From Candidatus Altarchaeota archaeon (GTDB lineage Archaea > SpSt-1190): 18,099 nt of DNA. The translations under genes were made by a program, and so were the position numbers. This document shows positions 1 to 7,019 of this stretch, in pieces (positions within the stretch are counted from its first letter, which is position 1; each line of letters begins with the position of its first letter). The stretch spans positions 1-18,099 of the forward strand of contig JAAOXW010000006.1 in NCBI GenBank assembly GCA_018221005.1. Direction: 5' to 3'. The notes below the pieces were generated by a model. That model made no database searches and was not told the origin of the DNA. It saw only the letters and a list, made by a program, of their open reading frames with translations.

Positions 1-7
1 CAGAAAT

Positions 8-895
8 TTAATAGTCTATGTATAGGTCCGCGTTGTCCGCAGTTCTTTCAATAAAATCTAAACCCTGTTTATCAGCTTTCAAATATCTTTTCGGAATAAA
101 CTCGTGCAATTCTTCAAGTGATAGAAGTGTTCTGATTTTTCCTAAGTAAACCTTTGCTTGAAACTCATCCTTATCTTCAACGTATTTATCAAAAGCTTCC
201 AAGTTTATTTTGAGAAGTAGTTTGCAATATTCTGTTTTTTGTTTATCTGTCGCGCTACGTCTAATGTAGTGCTTGAATAATGCACGCCTTACAAGTTCCA
301 AATAAGTATTAGCTTTTCCGAAATGACCCCTCTTTGCGGACGTCTTTGCAAGGGCCGTGTTCATTTGGTAATATTTTTTGTATGATTTTTTTGCTTGAAT
401 TTCTTTAATTTTTTCCACCGCTTTTGGTTCCGGGAAAACTTCATATTCCCCAATACATTCAGAAATTAAATCACGAAAGTTGTCCGCTTTTCCATCTTTA
501 GTTAAAATTCCACGCATCCATTCTAAATTATCAATAATACGGGGTACATATGTCAAAATTTCATGTTGTTCTTCCTTGAGTGAATTCATTTTATATGGGT
601 TTTCCGAATGCGTGCCGCGTGCTACTCTTTCCTTCAAATGATGAATGTGTGAATTTTTCATGGCTTCAAAAAGATTCATGAAATCTACTCGTTTTTCAGG
701 TGATAATTGAGACTCCTTGTCTTCCACTTGGGCTGCTTCATCCAAGACTTCCGTTTCCTCTTTACCGGGATTTTTGAGTAACTCAAACCATGCCTTATAC
801 AGGGGATGTGCTTCACGTTTGTCGGCGAACAGTCTATAGTTGGCATCTTTGTGATTCTGCTCATCGAGTAGGTCCTTAGCACTTGTCAGTGACAT
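8..895 (-). CDS. Hypothetical helical cytosolic protein (295 aa)
   Basis: I do not recognise this protein. It has no signal peptide or membrane segment, is highly charged, and is predicted by eye to be almost all helix. Its last ~120 residues (from about YYQMNTALAK) look like paired amphipathic helices of TPR-like type, but I see no consensus TPR motif. I chose the ATG at 895 over an in-frame TTG at 910. A TATA-like TTTTTAG (minus strand, 918-924) is centred 26 nt before this ATG, the spacing seen for other genes here, and a GTGAG motif also lies 4 nt upstream. The gene lies 66 nt downstream of the 3' hairpin that follows the tRNA-Leu gene on the same strand, so read-through from pth2-tRNA is possible. 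The ORF is intact. Real gene: likely. Function: unknown. Confidence 0.75.
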   Translation of the reverse strand: MSLTSAKDLLDEQNHKDANYRLFADKREAHPLYKAWFELLKNPGKEETEVLDEAAQVEDKESQLSPEKRVDFMNLFEAMKNSHIHHLKERVARGTHSENPYKMNSLKEEQHEILTYVPRIIDNLEWMRGILTKDGKADNFRDLISECIGEYEVFPEPKAVEKIKEIQAKKSYKKYYQMNTALAKTSAKRGHFGKANTYLELVRRALFKHYIRRSATDKQKTEYCKLLLKINLEAFDKYVEDKDEFQAKVYLGKIRTLLSLEELHEFIPKRYLKADKQGLDFIERTADNADLYIDY

Positions 896-961
896 AATTC
901 TCACTGTCAAGTCCCGACTAAAAATGTTTTCATTTGAGCTTACGAAGCAAATTTTTGATCA

Positions 962-979
962 AATGCCCTGCGGGGCATT
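962..979 (-). other. Hairpin flush with the tRNA-Leu 3' end
   Basis: A perfect 7-bp inverted repeat (AATGCCC and GGGCATT, 4-nt loop). The first stem base on the minus strand is the tRNA discriminator A73 itself, so in the precursor the trailer folds back directly beneath the acceptor stem. There is no strong U-tract after it, only a T and then GATCAAAAATTTGC, so it is not a classical intrinsic terminator. It may be a 3' processing or stability element. Confidence 0.6.
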
Positions 980-1063
980 GCGGGAGAAGGGATTTGAACC
1001 CTCGTAGGCACTAGCCACAGGAACCTGAATCCTGCACGTTTGACCGGACTCCGCCACCCCCGC
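979..1063 (-). tRNA. tRNA-Leu(CAG)
   Basis: The sequence folds by hand into an 85-nt class II tRNA. It has a 7-bp acceptor stem (GCGGGGG with CTCCCGC, one G-U), a short D stem with GGTCAAA in its loop, and an anticodon stem CAGGA/TCCTG around the loop TTCAGGT. The anticodon CAG (complement of 1025-1027) decodes CUG. A 14-nt variable arm follows, then a T arm GAGGG-TTCAAAT-CCCTT and discriminator A73, as expected for archaeal tRNA-Leu. CCA is not encoded and there is no intron. No TATA-like box sits immediately upstream, so the tRNA may be co-transcribed with pth2 (71 nt upstream) and cut out. Confidence 0.95.
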
Positions 1064-1083
1064 GACTCGACTTCGGTCGAGTC
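1064..1083 (-). other. Hairpin flush with the tRNA-Leu 5' end
   Basis: A perfect 8-bp inverted repeat (GACTCGAC and GTCGAGTC) with a 4-nt loop: TTCG on the plus strand, CGAA in the minus-strand transcript. It ends exactly at the base before tRNA position 1. In a precursor RNA it would sit directly against the acceptor stem, at the expected RNase P cleavage site. Confidence 0.7.
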
Positions 1084-1091
1084 GACACTTG

Positions 1092-1128
1092 GTACTGGAT
1101 TCGTGCGTCGCAACGCACTCACCAGTAC
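1092..1128 (-). other. Two-tier hairpin between pth2 and tRNA-Leu
   Basis: The outer arms GTACTGG (1092-1098) and CCAGTAC (1122-1128) are perfectly complementary. Inside them, GTGCGT (1103-1108) and ACGCAC (1113-1118) pair across a CGCA tetraloop, with a small 4/3-nt internal loop between tiers. It begins 6 nt after the pth2 stop codon. No oligo-T follows, so mRNA 3'-end protection or a processing signal is as plausible as termination. Confidence 0.65.
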
Positions 1129-1134
1129 GCGTAG

Positions 1135-1488
1135 CTACATTAACTGAAGCTCTTCTGTAGGTTTTAACTTTTCTGCCTCGGCAGGCCCAATAGCGAGTGC
1201 AGTTTTAGTTCCAGGTTCAAGTTGGGTTCTTCCTGCGTCTTGAACCATGTAACTGGGAATAGTTTCTCCATCTGCCCATCCCTTGAACTCAATCATGGTT
1301 TTGAGGTCAACTTTGACCACAATTTTTGCCTCTCCCCCTTGCTCCCATCTTTTGACTACTTCTGGGGTTCGTTTAACGGCCTTTCTAAAGGCCCCAAGTG
1401 AGGCGTGACAGGCTTGAGCTGCAATCTTTCCCTTGCCCATGCCTAGATCTTTTCGCACTAAAATGACCTGTTTGATGTCTGAAACCAT
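1135..1488 (-). CDS. pth2: Peptidyl-tRNA hydrolase, Pth2 family
   Basis: Pth2 cleaves the ester bond between a stalled peptide and its tRNA, recycling peptidyl-tRNA dropped by ribosomes. The 117-aa length and whole sequence fit the archaeal/eukaryotic Pth2 family. The N-terminal strand (KQVILVRKDLGMGKGK) is followed by IAAQACHASLGA, the usual helix with conserved Gln-Ala-x-His-Ala. The middle carries KIVVKVDLKT and the C-terminal half has SYMVQDAGRTQLEPGTKTALAIGP, matching the family's D-A-G-x-T-x-x-x-x-G-s-x-T-x-x-x-I-G-P signature. The ATG at 1488 is preceded by a TATA-like GATAAATAA centred 26 nt upstream, implying a leaderless mRNA. It is divergent from the envelope operon starting at 1538 and followed on its own strand by hairpins and tRNA-Leu. 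Confidence 0.96.
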   Translation of the reverse strand: MVSDIKQVILVRKDLGMGKGKIAAQACHASLGAFRKAVKRTPEVVKRWEQGGEAKIVVKVDLKTMIEFKGWADGETIPSYMVQDAGRTQLEPGTKTALAIGPAEAEKLKPTEELQLM

Positions 1489-1509
1489 GTAAGAATGGTA
1501 TCTTAACGC

Positions 1510-1518
1510 TTATTTATC
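1510..1518. promoter_or_regulatory. Single TATA-like box shared by pth2 and the MoxR operon
   Basis: TTATTTATC on the plus strand (GATAAATAA on the minus strand) is the main AT-rich element in the 49-nt divergent gap. Its centre (~1514) is 24 nt from the GTG at 1538 and 26 nt from the pth2 ATG at 1488, correct TATA spacing for a leaderless transcript in each direction. TCTTAACG (1501-1508) is a weaker alternative for the plus strand. Confidence 0.55.
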
Positions 1519-1537
1519 TTCTCTTGCTTGTTTTCTT

Positions 1538-3070
1538 GTGAGCAACCTCAGATTGAGCCTATTTTCAATTTTTTTCATCTTTATGGCCGTCTTCGCATAT
1601 GAGATTACGTTGGTTGCGGAAAGTACTGCTAATGCTTATGCATCATGGACTATTGATGCCTTTGTTGAAGATGGGGGCGTTCCTGTTTCTGATCCTATTT
1701 GTGATATTAAAATTACTGAAGGAGGTTCCACTGAAGTTAATACGGGTATGGATTCGCTATCTGACCGGGCGCAATATACTGGCGAGTTTTCCGATACTGG
1801 AACTTACGATGTGAATGTGACTTGCGGATCAAACAGCACCACAACGACCCTGACTATTAACTCAAATTCCCAACTAAATTTAGACTTAAATTATGTTGAT
1901 TCAGTTGGGGACTCCTTGAAAATAACTGCTGACTTTGAAACGCTTGGAGGTAGTGATATTTCAGCAGGCACTTGTATTGCAGAAATTTATGTAGATGATG
2001 ACCTTTCAGAAAGTATTTCCATGTACTACAACTATGTGGATTCTGCCTTTTACACTTCAACCTCCATTGATTGGAGTGGTGACTATGAAGTTCGCACCAT
2101 TTGTTCCGGTTCTGAATATTCACAACTGTCTCAATCGGAATATTTCAATATTGATAAAAACCCCGTAACGGTGAGTTTGGGTAATACTTATTTGTCCGGT
2201 TATTTTGGGGACATGGTTTCAACAACCGTTACTGTCTTTCCATATACTGCTTCCTGTAGTTCAGACCTTGGAACTATGTATAAAACTTCCACTTCAGTTT
2301 ATTCACTAAGTATTAATCTTGATTTTATTGGGAGTAAATCAGCAGTTATAACTTGTTCTGCGTCTGACTATCTGACCAAATCTAAAAGCCTTTCACTAAG
2401 TTCGGACTCCCAACCCACCAGCCTTTCACTTGTTTCGTCTCCCGAGTATCCCTATTCTTTTCAAAGTTACTATCTCACTCCCTTACTGTACGATCAGTGG
2501 GGGGGAGAAATTTATGATGCAACTTGCAGTATAGAGGTTGATGATGAACAACAGGAAGTTCTCAGTCGTCAACCTGCACTTTTCAAAGCACCTGCTGGTC
2601 CCGCAGGACAATCAATTGAAGCAAGTTGTTCAAAGACAGGATACCAGATCAGTAAAGTGACTGCAATTATGAACATTCGAGCAATCACTATGTCGGGGGA
2701 GCTTACGTATTCTGAAAATGCTAAGCAAGACGAACCCTTTGAGATAAGAGTTGACCTAAAGCCAGGTGTCAGTGCTACTTGCATTCTTGATGGTAAAATT
2801 ACTTCAAGAACTGGGGTATTGGAAGGCAAGATTGAAGCTCTTAAAATTGATATTTTCGGAGGGGGAACCTTCAGTATTCAAACGGATCTTTCTGGTATCT
2901 TTAATTTTGATGTGGTGTGTACCTCCCCAGGATACACTCCTGTTGACTTAGCGGGCGAAATTCAACTTACAATGTTGTCCCGGAGTGAGGAACTGGGAGC
3001 AACGATAATTTTAACTATACTCACCATTATACTTGCCGTGGGCTTCGTTTTAGTCAGGAGGTATCTATGA
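1538..3070 (+). CDS. Membrane-anchored exoprotein with five Ig-like Cys-pair domains
   Basis: This 510-aa protein has an N-terminal hydrophobic signal (residues ~5-20) and a C-terminal TM helix (~488-506) followed by RRYL, so the bulk should be extracellular with a short basic cytosolic tail. The ectodomain has ten cysteines in five regular pairs: 55/96, 146/189, 240/273, 330/364 and 415/461. The first Cys of a pair is typically followed by I-x-(V/I) and the second preceded by V/I in a strand, often as C-S-x-x-G-Y. This points to five Ig-like beta-sandwiches, each with one disulfide. The GTG start has a TATA-like box 24 nt upstream. The gene opens the MoxR operon, and its TGA overlaps the next ATG (ATGA). 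It may be a substrate or structural partner of the MoxR machine. I cannot name a family. Confidence 0.85.
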   Translation: MSNLRLSLFSIFFIFMAVFAYEITLVAESTANAYASWTIDAFVEDGGVPVSDPICDIKITEGGSTEVNTGMDSLSDRAQYTGEFSDTGTYDVNVTCGSNSTTTTLTINSNSQLNLDLNYVDSVGDSLKITADFETLGGSDISAGTCIAEIYVDDDLSESISMYYNYVDSAFYTSTSIDWSGDYEVRTICSGSEYSQLSQSEYFNIDKNPVTVSLGNTYLSGYFGDMVSTTVTVFPYTASCSSDLGTMYKTSTSVYSLSINLDFIGSKSAVITCSASDYLTKSKSLSLSSDSQPTSLSLVSSPEYPYSFQSYYLTPLLYDQWGGEIYDATCSIEVDDEQQEVLSRQPALFKAPAGPAGQSIEASCSKTGYQISKVTAIMNIRAITMSGELTYSENAKQDEPFEIRVDLKPGVSATCILDGKITSRTGVLEGKIEALKIDIFGGGTFSIQTDLSGIFNFDVVCTSPGYTPVDLAGEIQLTMLSRSEELGATIILTILTIILAVGFVLVRRYL

Positions 3071-3510
3071 TGTTGGCAGAATTATTCGCAGTTATGATGG
3101 AGACGCCAATGTTGATGATTGTCTTCGTTGTAGATGTTTTTCTCATTGTCACTATCTTGTTTTTCGTTATCAATAAACTTTACAAGAAGAAACGTCCAGA
3201 TCAGAGTCTTTTAATGTTTTTCAAGCGCTTTAAGTTGAAGAGGTCTAAGGGCGGTGTTAAAAATGTTGAATCACTCTATGATTTTGTCATAGATAATTAT
3301 CTTGGACGGGGTTCATTTTCCCGGGGGTTGGGCAGGGGTTTTAAGGCTCGCGAAATGATTTTAAAAAGTATTAAGGAACGAAAGAAGCCCGCCGAGTTTG
3401 AAGTAGTGAAGGCAGTTTTTGATGGTTTTGAAATGAAGAAATATGGTGGAGGGGTGTATAATGAGGAAACAGTGGTTAATAATCTGTTTAGCCGCTTTCG
3501 TGCTCTTTAG
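3067..3510 (+). CDS. Small single-pass membrane protein of the MoxR operon
   Basis: This 147-aa product has one long hydrophobic segment (residues ~14-37) followed at once by KKKRPDQ, so the N-terminus should be outside and the C-terminal ~110 residues inside. The cytosolic part is very basic (FKRFKLKRSKGG) with a glycine/arginine-rich patch (LGRGSFSRGLGRGFKAR). I see no known domain. Translation probably couples to the upstream gene through the ATGA overlap; an alternative start is the adjacent ATG at 3070. The 3' end overlaps the next gene by 50 nt. By position it could link the exoproteins to the cytosolic ATPase, but that is inference. Confidence 0.8.
   Translation: MMLAELFAVMMETPMLMIVFVVDVFLIVTILFFVINKLYKKKRPDQSLLMFFKRFKLKRSKGGVKNVESLYDFVIDNYLGRGSFSRGLGRGFKAREMILKSIKERKKPAEFEVVKAVFDGFEMKKYGGGVYNEETVVNNLFSRFRAL
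3447..3453 (+). promoter_or_regulatory. Strong Shine-Dalgarno fixing the start at 3461
   Basis: GGAGGGG lies 7 nt before the ATG at 3461, inside the coding end of the previous gene. It favours 3461 over an in-frame ATG at 3443. The 3461 start also puts the basic residues (MRKQW) directly before the hydrophobic core, as a signal peptide requires. Confidence 0.7.
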
Positions 3511-4468
3511 TTTTTCTGGAGCTTTCGCGAATGTTATCCTTCCCGGAAGTGAAGGTATTGTTGAAGCTTTGTCCTTCATGCCGTCTGCTTTGGCCGACTT
3601 GGAAGCGGAGGGAAAATTTGTTTTATTTAATGAAAATGGAGTGCCGTATGGTTTTGTTGATAATGGGGTTTTTACGGAGAGTCTTGACTTTGGTGGGCTA
3701 ACTATTACGCCCCCCACAGGCGACACCGGTTCCATAATTGGGGGATACTCCATGCAGGATGCCTCAGATACGTTGGCAGGAATGCGAATGGAACAGGGGG
3801 ATGATTTGGACTGGGAAATCCTCCGGCAACAAGATTTTTTGAAATACGCCTACTATTCACAAAGATACGGTGATTTTGAAACGTTCATAAAAGAAGGGTT
3901 AGGTATTGATTCCAAACAAGAAGGTATTGATTTTATGAATTCACTGTCTCCGAATGCAGCCAACGAATTTATGAGTATCTATGAAGCGCTTGACATAGGT
4001 GAGGCAGGAAATTCACATTACCAACAATTGTTGGATGCACTTAATCAAATTAATGATCAAGACCTGAGTAAGTATCTTGATGAGGATACACTCAAACAAG
4101 TGGAAGATGTTATGAAAAATCTAAAGACGGATCTTGCAAAGGAGTTACTAGAAAACGTTCTCAAAAATATTGGAGAAGAAGAACTAAAGATGCTTTATAA
4201 TCTTCTTAAGGAAATTGATTATCAGACACTTTATGAAATTGCAAGAGATTATGCAAGAGAGTTGGCACGCGATGGAACTCTGGATGAAATTGGAGAAACT
4301 ATAAAGGACAGTGGCATCGGAGATGAAGCAATGGATGCTTTTCAAAATTCAGCTAAGGAATTTCTAAAAAATCAGCTTTGGGACATTATGCCCAAAGATG
4401 CAGGTTACTATGTTTTGGCTGTGGCAATGGTAGTTTTAGTCTTTGTTTTAAGGGGTGTTGGGGGATGA
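3461..4468 (+). CDS. Secreted, C-terminally membrane-anchored helical protein
   Basis: This 335-aa protein begins with a textbook signal peptide (MRKQWLIICLAAFVLFSFSG, probable cleavage after AFA at residue 23) and ends with a TM helix (~316-331, YVLAVAMVVLVFVL) and only a few residues after it. About residues 25-95 look like a small beta-rich part; from ~100 on it is acidic and helical, with repeated Leu/Lys/Glu heptad-like segments (DLAKELLENVLKNI, MLYNLLKEI). No family is recognised. It shares the signal-ectodomain-TM topology of the operon's first gene but not its cysteine pattern. Its TGA overlaps the moxR ATG (ATGA), implying coupled translation. It is probably a client or partner of the MoxR-DUF58 pair. 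Confidence 0.85.
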   Translation: MRKQWLIICLAAFVLFSFSGAFANVILPGSEGIVEALSFMPSALADLEAEGKFVLFNENGVPYGFVDNGVFTESLDFGGLTITPPTGDTGSIIGGYSMQDASDTLAGMRMEQGDDLDWEILRQQDFLKYAYYSQRYGDFETFIKEGLGIDSKQEGIDFMNSLSPNAANEFMSIYEALDIGEAGNSHYQQLLDALNQINDQDLSKYLDEDTLKQVEDVMKNLKTDLAKELLENVLKNIGEEELKMLYNLLKEIDYQTLYEIARDYARELARDGTLDEIGETIKDSGIGDEAMDAFQNSAKEFLKNQLWDIMPKDAGYYVLAVAMVVLVFVLRGVGG

Positions 4469-5385
4469 TGAAAAAATATCAAAGTTTTATGGAAGGGGCA
4501 GGACAAGTATTGGTTGGGTATGAGGAAATTACAAAGGGATTACTCGTTGCCTTACTCTGTAAGGGACACCTACTTCTAGAAGGCCCGCCAGGTGTTGCAA
4601 AAACGACTCTCGCAAAAACTTTTTCACAATTAGTTGATGCAGGATTTAAGAGGGTGCAGTTCACTCCTGATTTGCTCCCAACTGATATTGTGGGAACGAT
4701 GATGTTTGACCCCAAAAAAAGTGAATTCCGAATTAGGAAGGGGCCTATTTTTACAAACATAGTTTTGGCAGATGAAATTAACAGGGCTTCTCCAAAAACT
4801 CAGAGTGCTTTACTTGAGGCAATGGAAGAGAAGCAAGTAACAATTGAAGGAACTACATACCCACTAGACAAACCCTTCATTGTTTTAGCAACTCAGAACC
4901 CTATTGAACAAGAAGGTACTTACCCATTACCTGAAGCACAACTTGATCGTTTTCTCTTTAAAGTTTCTGTTCACTATCCTGAGAAAGATGATGAAAAGAA
5001 AATTGTGAAGAAAGTTGTTGATCCCCCTAAGGGAAAGGTGAAGGTGGCCTTCACTAAACAAGACATCCTCAAACTTAGGGAGGAAGTTTCAAAAGTTTAT
5101 GTCTCTGACAACATTGTGGAATATATCACCGCCATTGTTATGGAATTAAGGAAGAATCCGGTGGTTGCATGGGGACCCAGCCCGCGTGCATCAATTGCCC
5201 TCATGAGTGTTGGGAGAGCAGTAGCTTATCTCGATGAACGAAATTTTGTGACGCCTACAGATGTTAATAAGTATGCAATCTGGACCTTACAGCACAGAAT
5301 CGGCATAAAACCCGAGAATGAGATTGAAGGCGTTACGACTTCAGGTGTCGTGAAAGACACACTCGAGAAGGTAGATACACTATGA
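4465..5385 (+). CDS. MoxR-family AAA+ ATPase
   Basis: MoxR ATPases are hexameric AAA+ chaperones that remodel or activate partner complexes, typically encoded beside DUF58 and VWA proteins. The 306-aa length fits. Visible motifs are Walker A GPPGVAKT (40-47), the MoxR-typical QFTPDLLPTDIVG (~65-77), Walker B LADE (D103-E104) followed by INRASPKTQSALLEAMEE, sensor 1 in ATQNPIEQEG (N145), the arginine-finger region LDRF (R162), and sensor 2 in WGPSPRA (R251). The ATG at 4465 overlaps the upstream stop codon; a longer in-frame reading from 4378 lies inside the upstream gene's membrane anchor and is discarded. The stop overlaps the DUF58 gene start (ATGA). All catalytic motifs are intact, so it is probably active. 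Confidence 0.96.
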   Translation: MMKKYQSFMEGAGQVLVGYEEITKGLLVALLCKGHLLLEGPPGVAKTTLAKTFSQLVDAGFKRVQFTPDLLPTDIVGTMMFDPKKSEFRIRKGPIFTNIVLADEINRASPKTQSALLEAMEEKQVTIEGTTYPLDKPFIVLATQNPIEQEGTYPLPEAQLDRFLFKVSVHYPEKDDEKKIVKKVVDPPKGKVKVAFTKQDILKLREEVSKVYVSDNIVEYITAIVMELRKNPVVAWGPSPRASIALMSVGRAVAYLDERNFVTPTDVNKYAIWTLQHRIGIKPENEIEGVTTSGVVKDTLEKVDTL

Positions 5386-7019
5386 AGCGAAATATACGTG
5401 CGTTAATTGGCCGATTCTTCTTAGGTATGGCGTTCTTTCTTTTTTCACTGCTACCTCTTAGAACCATGTTAATGAATATTCGGTTATCTGACCCGAATGC
5501 GGACTTTGCCTTTGTGTTATTTGCAATTGCCTTCCCCCACATAATTCGCTTTATTTCAATTGGAATCCTTTCCCACACTATTTTTCTGATGGTAAAAATT
5601 ATGACAATGCCACGAAGTTTAGTTGAGCGGTCGCTTTACCGACTTCGTAAAAAAAAGATTTTTAAAAATTTAGTTTACATCTCCATAATACTTGCAATGT
5701 TTTTATTTCCCGGCAAGTCTGGAACAGCTATTCAAGTAATGGCGAATAATCTTTTCAACGCATTACCTCTTGGCTTCATGGTACTTTATCCATTTTTTAT
5801 TCCCATTGGTTTTATGGACATTCTACTTTTTGCCCAAGCGTTCTTAATTGCCTCATTTTTACTTCATGTCATTAAAATTCTTTCACTTCGTTTTGCAACT
5901 ATTGAGACAACCATGAAACAAAAAGTTACAGACCGCGGGAAAAAAGTTAAATTAACTATTCACGCGAAATCCCCCCTGCCTTTAATCTCAAAACCTGTTT
6001 TTCCGTTTAAGGTGAAGCAAAAATCAAAGTCGAGTTTTTTTGGAAACAAGTATTCGATTAATATTGAAGGTGATTTTGAGGTTGGGTATTACCGATATGA
6101 TGTGATGAAATATCAGATTGCAACTTTTCCCTTTTTCTTCTCAAATGTGTTTAAGGCAACCAATAATCCTGCCGAGTTTACGGTCTTACCTAAGATAAAA
6201 GTTAAGAACTCACTCTATGTCAAAAACCCATTTATTGTGCGTGAAACCGGGGATTTGATAAAAAAGGTGAGTGGCAGTTCTCTTGAATTTGCAGGCATCA
6301 AGGAGTTCGCCCCCGGAGACCCACCTTCAAAAATTTGGTGGAAGGGGTTGGCAAAAGACCCAACTAAATTACTCAAGAAAGATTTTTTTAATCCTGCAGA
6401 AGACCGATGGATTCTAATGATTGATCTTTCTGATCCAGACATGAAGAAGGAAGATGAGACGGCTATTCTAAATTTTAGCAGGGCCTTCATTGAAATTTTT
6501 ACTAGAAAAGATATTGAAGTGGCAATTCACTTAATCTCCCCAACCAGTACTTTCATAAATTATTCTTCAAGAAAACGAGACCTCTTATCTTTTCTCATAA
6601 AACACTGGGTCGAATTTAAGCACCTCAGTCACGATGGAGCTAAGCTGATATTAAAAGATGTAATTGGAAAGGATTCTGAAGTTATTGAAGAAAGATGTCG
6701 TGCAGGAGGAATTTCACTTTCATCCTTTTTAATTTATTCAGGTCTGATGAAAAAACCCAAACAATTTTTTCAATGGCGCCGAAAGAGGATTGTAGCTAAT
6801 AGCCTCATGGAAATTACAAAGGGGCTCAAAAAGTCAGGTAAAATGCTGGTTGTAACTCCCGGTATGACTGAGGAAATGGTGGATGATATTAAAAAAGTTG
6901 CAAGAGCTAAACACTGTCGACTCCTCTTCACTAGTTTTGAAAAAATACCCCGAGCAAAGAGTTATGTCATTTCTCGAAAGGCACCGGAAAGTTCAGTGTG
7001 GAGGTTAATTTATGCTTGA
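5382..7019 (+). CDS. DUF58 membrane protein, MoxR partner
   Basis: This 545-aa protein starts with several TM helices (~9-27, 42-64, 97-112, 127-166). A region with beta-strand character follows (~180-275), then the DUF58 signature at ~303-335 (GIKEFAPGDPPSKIWWKGLA, then LLKKDF). That matches the family pattern R/K-x-Y/F-x-P-G-D-x-x-x-x-I-x-W-x-x-x-A-K with a downstream L-x-K/V-x-D/E-F. Residues 345-350 (MIDLSD) begin a VWA-like fold with a degenerate metal site (Asp-x-Ser, then Asp-Pro). DUF58 proteins are the usual partners of MoxR ATPases. Four-base overlap with moxR supports a stoichiometric complex. It is longer than many DUF58 proteins because of the N-terminal membrane block. Confidence 0.93.
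   Translation: MKRNIRALIGRFFLGMAFFLFSLLPLRTMLMNIRLSDPNADFAFVLFAIAFPHIIRFISIGILSHTIFLMVKIMTMPRSLVERSLYRLRKKKIFKNLVYISIILAMFLFPGKSGTAIQVMANNLFNALPLGFMVLYPFFIPIGFMDILLFAQAFLIASFLLHVIKILSLRFATIETTMKQKVTDRGKKVKLTIHAKSPLPLISKPVFPFKVKQKSKSSFFGNKYSINIEGDFEVGYYRYDVMKYQIATFPFFFSNVFKATNNPAEFTVLPKIKVKNSLYVKNPFIVRETGDLIKKVSGSSLEFAGIKEFAPGDPPSKIWWKGLAKDPTKLLKKDFFNPAEDRWILMIDLSDPDMKKEDETAILNFSRAFIEIFTRKDIEVAIHLISPTSTFINYSSRKRDLLSFLIKHWVEFKHLSHDGAKLILKDVIGKDSEVIEERCRAGGISLSSFLIYSGLMKKPKQFFQWRRKRIVANSLMEITKGLKKSGKMLVVTPGMTEEMVDDIKKVARAKHCRLLFTSFEKIPRAKSYVISRKAPESSVWRLIYA

Noticed and set aside
962..979. Trailer hairpin as an intrinsic terminator
   Set aside because: The stem is followed by T-GATCAAAAATTTGC rather than a T tract, and the hairpin incorporates the tRNA's own A73; kept as a processing-type element instead.
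979..1063. tRNA-Leu as an integration attachment site
   Set aside because: I see no second copy of the tRNA 3' end in the window and no integrase or element-like genes next to it.
940..1122. 60-codon minus-strand frame across the tRNA
   Set aside because: It is the tRNA-Leu gene and its flanking hairpins read as protein; the tRNA fold fully explains the sequence.
3443..3460. Earlier ATG at 3443 for the second exoprotein
   Set aside because: It adds an acidic, Cys-containing MVEGCI before the signal peptide and lies upstream of the GGAGGGG ribosome site that fits 3461.
4378..4464. 29-residue N-terminal extension of MoxR
   Set aside because: It is an out-of-frame reading of the upstream protein's membrane anchor; the MoxR family start and ATGA coupling place the start at 4465.
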